DNA of 64,000 nt from the NCBI GenBank assembly GCA_016715985.1, contig JADJXD010000001.1, forward strand, positions 1,426,001 through 1,490,000. The letters run 5' to 3'. How positions within the stretch are numbered: position 1 is the stretch's first letter; each line of letters begins with the position of its first letter. Of the stretch, positions 1 through 8,535 are shown one piece after another. This stretch comes from Saprospiraceae bacterium (GTDB lineage Bacteria; Bacteroidota; Bacteroidia; Chitinophagales; Saprospiraceae). A program made the translations under genes and the position numbers. Under the pieces are notes generated by a model. The model was given only the letters and a program-made list of their open reading frames with translations, did no database searches and had not been told where the DNA came from.

Positions 1-3000
1 ACTATGATTGTAAAATCATAGGTATCCGGCAAACTGCCACATTGAATATCAGTCGAAACAACATTTGTGCAGGTACAATTTACAGTGATATTGAATGAAC
101 ATGAGTTCGTATTTCCAGCCATATCAGTAACAATACATATAATGGTAGACGTACCGCACGGAAAAAAATCACCACTCATTCGGGTGCATGTATAACCAGC
201 CATGGGGCAATTGTCTGAAATCTGCGGCGGACCAAAAGTTACATTTGCCCCACCATCACAGAAAGGTACATTAACCACCCTGTTTTGCGGACAAATAATA
301 GTAGGAAGTTGATTATCGACAACAGTAACCGTAAATGAACAACTCACCATATTACCACTGTCATCAGTTGCGGTACAGGTCACCACAGTTACTCCTTTAT
401 TGTACTGTATCTGTCCCTGATTTGTAAAAGTTCCGGAAGTGGCCCCTGTTAAAATGCAAACAATATTCAGGGATGTATCACATGTATCTGTTGCTGAAAC
501 CCCACCAAAAGTGGCATAACACTGATTGATATCCGTATTTAATGTGATGTCTCCGGGACAATTCAAAATCGGATTATTCTGGTCAGGTGGTACCACCACC
601 ACTTGCATAATGGATGAAGAACAGGCACCGGTCGCATCCGTTACTGTCAGACAAATGGTATATGTACCGGAAGCGGGAAAAGTCCATGTTGGGTTTTGAC
701 TTGTAGATTCAACAGGACTGGTACAATCAAAATCCCACTCATAGGTGTAAGGTGCTGTACCTCCGCTCGAGAGATCATTGAACTGCATTTCATAACAATT
801 AACAGGAATGGCTTCAAAAGCAGCTAAGACATCGCAATCGGGGCCGCAGAAGTCGTCGCATTGGTATACTAATGGAATTAAATCTATAATACTTAAACTT
901 GGTGTAAAGTTAAGAGTGGATGAAATCGGAAATGAAATTCCTGAAATTTGCAATCGCGACTTTGTTTGAGCTATGTTATAGCTACACGCTGATGTTAGAT
1001 CCAAATCAAAAGCACCAATTAAAATATCATTCACTCCAAAACCAGAGCCCAAATTATTTCTGGTGTCAGCATAATAAATTCTGTCCTTTAATGGAGTCAC
1101 ATGAATCGAAGGATTCAGAAAAAAATCTTCACCGCCTTCCAGTAAGTATTTGCTATAAATTATATCTAAAACACCACTTTGGTAGCTCATTTTGACTATT
1201 ATTGGCACAGAATTTAATTGGAGATTCTTAATATGTCCTATAGCATATAAGTCTCCATTAGCATCTATATGAATATCTTCAAACTTTGATATGCCTGGAA
1301 AACGCTCTAATAACTTAATTGATCCTATTGCTGAAAAAGTGCCTTTTGAAAAAATAAAAATAATAGCTTCATTACTTCCAAACCACTCTCCTGCCAAGAC
1401 AATGTCTCCATTAGGTAATTCTAATCCATCATGAAAGTCAATTTTAGGTCTAGGGTTATTTGCAAAAATAGCATCTACAGCTCCAATAGGAATTCCTGTC
1501 AAACCATCAATACGAACAATCAAACCATCATTTCTTGGAACATCATTTCCAGAAATTAAAATGCTTCCATCACTTAAACTGATCAGTCCACGTAGAATTT
1601 CATCATCTCCATTTGGAAATGACCTGTAGGTATAATCTCTAATCCAATTTACATTACCATCAATATCGAAATTAATTAGCATGGTTTGATCCCATGATGA
1701 AGGAATTGGTGATGGAGAACTTTGATTTTTTACACCAACAGTATAAAAATTGAAACCACTAAAAGGATTTTTATGCCTTTCAACTTTGTTTAATTGCTCC
1801 CTTCCTGTAAAGTCATATAATTTTGAAAACCTAAGATTACCATTGGGATAAATACCAATTATAAATGACTTATTATCTACATCCACTCCTCCAGTAGATA
1901 ATGGAGTAGTGTGGCCTACCAATATTAATGTTTCTTCATTTGTTGCTGACGTTAATAAGTTGTCTGGATTATAATCAAAATCTCTAATTCTAGTATTTAA
2001 ACTAAGTTTTTTCTCCCATAACAACGCGCCAGTGATTGCATTAAATTTTGTAAAAGTTGCAACTTCATTACCATTATCTAAAAAATAACCTGCTACATAA
2101 ATTCCATCCCCAAATGCTTTTATAGTTGAAGTATAGTTTTCTCCTCCATCTCCATAAACTTTATCAAATAATACAAAATCTGTACATACTTCTGTGATAG
2201 GATAGTTGATAATTGAGGTACAATTTTGACTTAAGCCATTTGCGCAGGTACAATCTGAATCTATGCTCAGATTAAAGGTAAAAGGTGCCACTAAAGTGGG
2301 ATCAATGCTGCCGGTGATGGTGCCGCTGGTACCATTCCAGGTAGTAGTTTGATTTAAGATGACTCCTTGTGCCGGATCCAGACTGAGCACTGAGGTACAG
2401 GATGATCCAACACCTGTATTGTTAACAATATTAATTGTAAATTCATAAGTTTGGGTAGTTTCGTCACATTTGATAGCAGATGATACTATATCAACGCAAT
2501 CGCAGACTACATCGACTTCAAAGTTACAGGTAGCTGTATTTCCGGCCATATCCGTCGCAGTACACGTTACCAGAGTATTTCCGCAATTAAAAATATCGTT
2601 ACTTTGATGTGAACAGGAATATTGTACCATCGGGCAGTTGTCTGTGACGACAGGGGCAGGAAATGATACCAAAACAGTATTGCTGCAGTCTGTCACCTGA
2701 GCAGTGATATCACTTGGACAAATTATTTCAGGTGCCTGATTATCCACCACCGTCACGGTGTAGCTACATTGTGAAGTAGCACCATCACTATCAGTAGCAA
2801 TACATTCCACTAAAGTAATTCCTTTATCAAAGGGCAGTTCAGCTTCATTCATAAATACTCCCGTAGTGGCTCCGGTCAATGTGCACGTGATATCCACAAA
2901 TGGATCACAGTTATCAAAAGCTGTCACCCCACCATAAACACTAAAACATTCATCAGGAATGGTAAACAAGGTCACATCATCAGGACAATCTATCTCAGGT

Positions 3001-5690
3001 GGAGCAGGTAAAACTTCTATATTATCCAAAATAGCAGAAAGATTACAAATGTGTGGTTGGTTGCCTTGGCAAATGCAGCTAGCTACAATAGAAAGATTAA
3101 AAATATAAATTGTATTATTTGCGGGTGTCAGTGTGCCGGAGATGGTAGCGGTGCTTCCGACAGGAACGGAATTGCTTGAATTGATAGTCCCTTGAGAAGA
3201 TGGCAATAAAAGCGCATACGTGCATACATTGGAAGTTGGATTTGGGTTTTCAATAGTTACGGAGTAGTTATACGTATTAGGCGTTGTGCCACATTCTAAT
3301 GTTGTGCCTGTAACTTCGGGGCAATTATTGCTGCAAATTACATTTACATTAAAACTGCATGACGCTATCGTACCACCCATATCTGTCACGGTACAAGTAA
3401 CTATGGTATTACCACATGGAAAAAAATCACCACTCATATAGTTACAACTTGTCGTCCACATGGGGCAATTATCGAATATAGTAGGTGAAGGAAATGTTAC
3501 TTCTACGCTATTATCACATGGCAATGCATTAACAGTGATATGGTCGGGGCAATCGATTTGTGGTGGATCGCTGTCAAACACGGTAATTGTAAACGTACAT
3601 GGTATGGAAACATTACCCGAAGCATCAGTAGCGATGCAAGTTACTGTCGTCACACCTTTGTTGTATTGAATTTGTGAGACATTGGTAAATGTCCCAGTTG
3701 TGGCACCTGTCAATACACACGTGATACTGGGATTTATGTCACAATTATCCGTGGCTGAAACTCCCCCGTATGTGGCATAACAAAATTCAGGGTTATTGGT
3801 AAGTATTAAATTGCCGGGGCATGAAATGGTAGGTATAATATTGTCCAATAAAACAATATTCTTTTGTATAAATCCTATACATAAACCGGAAGCATCTGTA
3901 ACTTTCAAACTAACACATTTTGAGCCAAGTGTACCAAAATTAAAACTTGGATTTTGCAAAGTGCTTTCAATCGGGGTTGTGCAATTAAAATCCCATTCAT
4001 AAGTATAAGGTCCCATACCTCCAGAAACTATAGGAGTAAAATTTGCTAATTGACAAGTATTTGTAAAACTAAAATCAACATTTAGATTTGAGATTGTGAT
4101 ATTTTTTGTAATTGTACCAAAACACTCTACATTCATAGCATCTCTTACTGTTAATGTAACACAATATGTACCTGATGGTGGAAAAGTATACGACGGATTT
4201 TGTACTGTGTTATCAATATCGCCATCACATTCAAAATCCCAGAAATAATTAAATGGCCCCACACTACTACCAATTACGGTTGGAGTGAAAGATGCAGAAT
4301 TGCAACTTGTTGGAGTATAATTAAAATCTACTGATTCAATGCATGGTTGGCTGCAACTCAAGAATCTTGTTACAGAACCTAAGGTAGGATTTCCTCCTGT
4401 CATTACACTTGAAACAACTGTTGTAGTATTAAAAGATAGATTTGAAACATTTTCATTTTGAGTTGAAAATGTTTTTGATTTGTTGTAAATACAATAATTA
4501 TTACTTACATCGAGAGATAAATCTATTTTAGCAATTATTAAATTAGTAAAATATGCACCTACAATAATCAAGTTACTTATATTGTCAAATGTGATGCTTG
4601 GGTTATTAAAACTTATCGTTGATGCACCAATTGTAACGGATGATAACATCGGTGAGTTACTATTATAATTACTTATTTTCAATATCACATTATCCGGATC
4701 TACTCCAAATGCATATAGATCATTTCCAATTACAACCACATCTCTAAACCCATTAGCGATGTTATCTATTGTTATACTTTTATAACTATTTACATAATCT
4801 GTTATGATAATAGTTGAATTTAAAATATTTGATCCAGTATTCCTTGACACTCCTGTTAAAGCGTATAATCCATTATTAAGATTTACCCCATCATATAATT
4901 TAAAATTTTTTGAAGTACCTCCCACTTGTTTTGCAGATATAATATTGCCATTTACTCCATTTATTTCTACTATATTCCCTAAATTAAAATCATTTGTAGA
5001 AACTGGTATATTAACATTTGATCCTAGCAATAATACATTACCATTGCTTTTGGGAACTATGCCATAAAAAAATTGACTTTCTTGTCCGGTGGGTGCACTT
5101 GGCGACTGAACAGTATAATACTTTTTCCAATTAAGTACACCATCACTATTTATATTATATAGTAGATTTCTATAGGAATTGGCATTTGTACTGTTTGAAG
5201 GAAAAGTATAATTGCTTTTACCCGTTAAGTAATACTTGTATGATGAATTAGAGGGATTCGAATGCAGTAAGATCTTTTCAAAACCCTCATTTCCTATGTG
5301 GTCATAATAATTCAAAAACTGTGTCGAACCATCCAAATCTTTAACTCTCCAAATAAAAGACTTATTATCTTGCGTACCTGTAGCTACTATCCCTACCAAA
5401 ATAAATCCCTGGTCTGGATAAAGCGTAGATGAGTTTGAAGGTGCAATATCAAAATCATTTATTTTTAAATTAGACAATTTGACTTCCCACACAACTTCTA
5501 AATTTGAATTTAACTTCATGAATGACTGACCTGAAGCAACATATGTATGACTATTAAAATGTTTTATTCTATTTTTATCAGCAAAGCTAAATGACGAATT
5601 ATATGTATAAGTTTTATTTTGACAATAGATCTTTAATTGACTGTTTATCAAAATAATGAATATTATTGTAATTGTGAATATATTTTTCAT
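1..5690 (-). CDS. Giant secreted propeller/PKD/HYR repeat protein (3' end beyond window)
   Basis: The reverse strand is open from the ATG at 5688-5690 to the left edge (about 1896 codons), so the C-terminus is missing. It starts with a signal peptide (MKNIFTITIIFIILINSQ...) and is modular. Approximate order: a propeller-like domain of tryptophan- and glycine-rich strands (25-440), two PKD domains with WDF motifs (448-617), two HYR domains of the type CP...DNC...CSFNV (617-783), a cysteine-rich module (783-890), two HYR, a second cysteine-rich module, a second propeller-like domain (1163-1597), then PKD and two HYR. This is an extracellular or cell-surface protein; PKD and HYR are adhesion-type beta-sandwich folds, and no catalytic motif is visible. 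It lies 28 bp behind the LamG gene on the same strand, suggesting co-transcription. Whether it ends in a T9SS sorting domain cannot be seen. Confidence 0.85.
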   Translation of the reverse strand, partial: MKNIFTITIIFIILINSQLKIYCQNKTYTYNSSFSFADKNRIKHFNSHTYVASGQSFMKLNSNLEVVWEVKLSNLKINDFDIAPSNSSTLYPDQGFILVGIVATGTQDNKSFIWRVKDLDGSTQFLNYYDHIGNEGFEKILLHSNPSNSSYKYYLTGKSNYTFPSNSTNANSYRNLLYNINSDGVLNWKKYYTVQSPSAPTGQESQFFYGIVPKSNGNVLLLGSNVNIPVSTNDFNLGNIVEINGVNGNIISAKQVGGTSKNFKLYDGVNLNNGLYALTGVSRNTGSNILNSTIIITDYVNSYKSITIDNIANGFRDVVVIGNDLYAFGVDPDNVILKISNYNSNSPMLSSVTIGASTISFNNPSITFDNISNLIIVGAYFTNLIIAKIDLSLDVSNNYCIYNKSKTFSTQNENVSNLSFNTTTVVSSVMTGGNPTLGSVTRFLSCSQPCIESVDFNYTPTSCNSASFTPTVIGSSVGPFNYFWDFECDGDIDNTVQNPSYTFPPSGTYCVTLTVRDAMNVECFGTITKNITISNLNVDFSFTNTCQLANFTPIVSGGMGPYTYEWDFNCTTPIESTLQNPSFNFGTLGSKCVSLKVTDASGLCIGFIQKNIVLLDNIIPTISCPGNLILTNNPEFCYATYGGVSATDNCDINPSITCVLTGATTGTFTNVSQIQYNKGVTTVTCIATDASGNVSIPCTFTITVFDSDPPQIDCPDHITVNALPCDNSVEVTFPSPTIFDNCPMWTTSCNYMSGDFFPCGNTIVTCTVTDMGGTIASCSFNVNVICSNNCPEVTGTTLECGTTPNTYNYSVTIENPNPTSNVCTYALLLPSSQGTINSSNSVPVGSTATISGTLTPANNTIYIFNLSIVASCICQGNQPHICNLSAILDNIEVLPAPPEIDCPDDVTLFTIPDECFSVYGGVTAFDNCDPFVDITCTLTGATTGVFMNEAELPFDKGITLVECIATDSDGATSQCSYTVTVVDNQAPEIICPSDITAQVTDCSNTVLVSFPAPVVTDNCPMVQYSCSHQSNDIFNCGNTLVTCTATDMAGNTATCNFEVDVVCDCVDIVSSAIKCDETTQTYEFTINIVNNTGVGSSCTSVLSLDPAQGVILNQTTTWNGTSGTITGSIDPTLVAPFTFNLSIDSDCTCANGLSQNCTSIINYPITEVCTDFVLFDKVYGDGGENYTSTIKAFGDGIYVAGYFLDNGNEVATFTKFNAITGALLWEKKLSLNTRIRDFDYNPDNLLTSATNEETLILVGHTTPLSTGGVDVDNKSFIIGIYPNGNLRFSKLYDFTGREQLNKVERHKNPFSGFNFYTVGVKNQSSPSPIPSSWDQTMLINFDIDGNVNWIRDYTYRSFPNGDDEILRGLISLSDGSILISGNDVPRNDGLIVRIDGLTGIPIGAVDAIFANNPRPKIDFHDGLELPNGDIVLAGEWFGSNEAIIFIFSKGTFSAIGSIKLLERFPGISKFEDIHIDANGDLYAIGHIKNLQLNSVPIIVKMSYQSGVLDIIYSKYLLEGGEDFFLNPSIHVTPLKDRIYYADTRNNLGSGFGVNDILIGAFDLDLTSACSYNIAQTKSRLQISGISFPISSTLNFTPSLSIIDLIPLVYQCDDFCGPDCDVLAAFEAIPVNCYEMQFNDLSSGGTAPYTYEWDFDCTSPVESTSQNPTWTFPASGTYTICLTVTDATGACSSSIMQVVVVPPDQNNPILNCPGDITLNTDINQCYATFGGVSATDTCDTSLNIVCILTGATSGTFTNQGQIQYNKGVTVVTCTATDDSGNMVSCSFTVTVVDNQLPTIICPQNRVVNVPFCDGGANVTFGPPQISDNCPMAGYTCTRMSGDFFPCGTSTIICIVTDMAGNTNSCSFNITVNCTCTNVVSTDIQCGSLPDTYDFTII

Positions 5691-5718
5691 TTGATTTAAT
5701 TTTTGGATGTGATCAAAA

Positions 5719-8058
5719 TTAATTGCACGGTATTAATGTGATGGAAGCTGTATTACTACAACCGTTGCTGTCTGTGACTGTAACTGTGTAGGTGGTACCT
5801 CCAGCCATCACGTTATGCGTCAGTTGGCAACCATTTACTGCCCCGGCCCCGGGATTATTGCTCCATTGGAAACTATAACTCAGCGGATCGGTACAATTGG
5901 ACTCAGAATCACATGCACTCAACGTAATCATATCTCCGGCATTGGGACACATATTCGGTGCCAAAGGGCAACTGAGCACAGCTTTTATTTCACATTCTTC
6001 GATACAATGCGGAGGAGTGGTCACCGATTCACAACCATTGCTGATCACGACCCAATAGCAGCCACCCTCATCTGCATTTATCGACGATCCATTTCCAACA
6101 TAACTACCATTCCAGTACCAAAAATGCTGAAAGGATGAATTATAGTTGGCTAAAGCGAGTATCGTGCTGCTGCCTTTACAGAATTTGTCACTACCAACGA
6201 TGACATCATTTACAGGAGGGGTTTTCAGGCAAATGGTCAGTTCGTTTGTATGACATGAATCACATCCTGACGGGTCGTTAAATGGTCTTCCCTCGATTCT
6301 GTACACAACGCATGTCTCTCCAGGCGGCCACAGATAAGGTGAACCTGGCGGGTTGATCACAGGAAGTATATTTGTGTTCTGAATATTGTTGTTTGTGCCA
6401 AGGTCATGCCATACGCCGGGAAGTGAATAAGGAAAGCTGTACTGCCACACAAAGTCACCATCCTGAAATACTGATGCATTTAGTTTCTCAAGAGAAGCAT
6501 CGTCCCCGGGACAAATTTCATAAACCAGAGGTACAGCACTTAGCTGCATCAAAGTACCTGTTGGGTTTTCAGTAATTACCCCGCATTTGGGCTGAAGATC
6601 TACATTCAGACAAGTTTTATACTTCATCTCTTTGCCTGCACAATTGGTTACTGTTGCTTCAAAACAAGCTTCTGTACCCACAACAGAGCTGACATTATGT
6701 GTAAAAGAAATTTGATTGTTTTGACTAATGTCAGCCCCGTTATATGTCCATACAATAGTAATCCCTGCACCGGGTGGATTCACAAAAAAGTCCGGGGTAT
6801 TGAGACTGACATCGAAGTTTACAATATCACCAACACATAATAAATCATTTGTTAAATCAGTAGTTACATTGACTACGGCATCACTCAAAGGACAACATAT
6901 TCTCATGTCAAACTCTTCAGTAAAATATATACATAACATCCCGCTAGCTATATCTTCTACTTCAATCATAGCCCTGTATTTTCTGTCTATATATCCATCC
7001 GGATTGTTGGCGCAATCAATAGTGATCTTATCGGGGCCAACCCCAAAACAAGCATTTATAAATGTGGGTACATCTGTAAATTGGGCAACAGTATTATCCA
7101 GATATTGCCATTGAAAGGAAATCAAAGTATTGGGTGATGATATATTTAAAGGACTTCCATCAAGGTTTTTAATACAAAAATGCACAGGGTCTCCGGAACA
7201 GATTTCATTTGCCGGAATTAATGTTGAACCAAAATACTGACTTATCATTACATCAGTATTTGCAAATGATGGATATACTAAGGGTGCATCTGACAATATA
7301 TAATTAGAAGTAGAGCCAGTTAAAGCAAAATCAATTAATTGCCCATTATGAAAGACAGGATTTGATGAAATAATTGGCAATGGCGCCAGATCATCTGCCA
7401 TTCCCTGATCAAAAGGCATACATATAGTAATATCATCTTCTGTTCCTTTGCAGGGACAATTCATTGCAGATGAAATCTCAAAGTCTGTTCTTGCAACATT
7501 CCAGACCCTAAATTCATCGATTTTACCTTTCCAGAATTGAGTCGTTGCGTCAATAGCTCCACCTAACGCTATTTGTAAAATTGGAGGAATTATTACTGTA
7601 GGTAACGTGTATACGAGATTTCCATTTAGGTAAAGACGCTCTTCATTTAAAGCGACATCATGCACTAAGGCTAAATGATTCCAGGTATTTGAACTGTAGG
7701 GCGCAAATGGAGTATTGTTAAAATATAAATCATTAGAACACATATTAATCTCAAATTCTCTTTGCCCTAAAGCATCTATGCCAACTAATAAACTATTATT
7801 CAATAAATTGCAATTTGGATCATTCTCTGAATAGAACCAAAGCTCTGTTGTAAAATTAGCACCTGCTGGTATTATATGTATTGGAAAATTCAAAATACTT
7901 ACTACATCATCATTCCCATCAAAATGAAGGCAGTGATTGGGAGTTTGGGCTTGAGTGAATGAAGCACTTAAGCAAACAAGTAATAAAGCATATATTTTAA
8001 TTAAAGTTTTTGTTTGGTTTTGAGTAATCTGAATGATTTTGACTTTCACATTTTTCAT
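5719..8058 (-). CDS. Secreted LamG/Ig-like domain protein
   Basis: 779 residues. A long N-region and hydrophobic stretch (LIKIYALLLVCLSASFTQAQ) form a signal peptide of about 38 residues. Residues about 40-200 look like a LamG/concanavalin-type domain: it opens with CLHFDGNDDVV, continues with ELWFYS and WNHLALVHD, and ends with GKIDEFRVWNVARTD. The rest consists of cysteine-rich Ig-like/PKD-like modules, ending in a repeat with the motif TYTVTVTDSNGCS. The predicted role is extracellular binding or adhesion. The protein stops just after this repeat (ITLIPCN) with no recognisable T9SS sorting tail, unlike the M43 protease and the 6283-residue protein in this window. The next gene on the same strand starts 28 bp downstream with its own signal peptide, so the two are separate proteins rather than one frameshifted gene. 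Confidence 0.85.
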   Translation of the reverse strand: MKNVKVKIIQITQNQTKTLIKIYALLLVCLSASFTQAQTPNHCLHFDGNDDVVSILNFPIHIIPAGANFTTELWFYSENDPNCNLLNNSLLVGIDALGQREFEINMCSNDLYFNNTPFAPYSSNTWNHLALVHDVALNEERLYLNGNLVYTLPTVIIPPILQIALGGAIDATTQFWKGKIDEFRVWNVARTDFEISSAMNCPCKGTEDDITICMPFDQGMADDLAPLPIISSNPVFHNGQLIDFALTGSTSNYILSDAPLVYPSFANTDVMISQYFGSTLIPANEICSGDPVHFCIKNLDGSPLNISSPNTLISFQWQYLDNTVAQFTDVPTFINACFGVGPDKITIDCANNPDGYIDRKYRAMIEVEDIASGMLCIYFTEEFDMRICCPLSDAVVNVTTDLTNDLLCVGDIVNFDVSLNTPDFFVNPPGAGITIVWTYNGADISQNNQISFTHNVSSVVGTEACFEATVTNCAGKEMKYKTCLNVDLQPKCGVITENPTGTLMQLSAVPLVYEICPGDDASLEKLNASVFQDGDFVWQYSFPYSLPGVWHDLGTNNNIQNTNILPVINPPGSPYLWPPGETCVVYRIEGRPFNDPSGCDSCHTNELTICLKTPPVNDVIVGSDKFCKGSSTILALANYNSSFQHFWYWNGSYVGNGSSINADEGGCYWVVISNGCESVTTPPHCIEECEIKAVLSCPLAPNMCPNAGDMITLSACDSESNCTDPLSYSFQWSNNPGAGAVNGCQLTHNVMAGGTTYTVTVTDSNGCSNTASITLIPCN

Positions 8059-8535
8059 AATAAGTTGGTTTTAATAATTAGTACTTATAAAATATCTCAT
8101 TGATCATGGCATTCCGTATAAATAGCTAATGCTGCAGTGTCCTTTAGTCAGTTACCGCATAACATTTAATTAGTGGCATTATTTCAGTAGAATGTTACCT
8201 TCGTCAGAGGGTATAAATTTTACAGAAGCTTCCTTCAGGTAAAGAATATTAAAAGTTTTGTTTTTATCTTTTTCATGTTGAGTCGGTTTATCATATTATA
8301 TTAAAAGAATCATACTTTAATAAATCAAATATCCTCATTTCCGGAATCAGGATCGCATAAATCAGAGGAAAGGCAGCAAATATTTGAGCATCGGTAATTA
8401 TTTCAATTTATAAGGTTTGCAAGGTAGAACCTGAATTTAAGTCAAGTAATTGAAAACTATTATCGGAAATAAAGAATTTGTGGTTAAATATCCCAATTCA
8501 GACTTTATAATTTTCAACAAAGAAGATGAAAACTA
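8059..8535. other. Intergenic region, no gene seen
   Basis: 477 bp of AT-rich sequence between the LamG protein gene and the histidine kinase gene. It must hold the 3' end of the kinase transcript and the promoter of the LamG gene (both minus strand). I found no convincing TAnnTTTG promoter, terminator hairpin or small gene in it. Confidence 0.5.
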
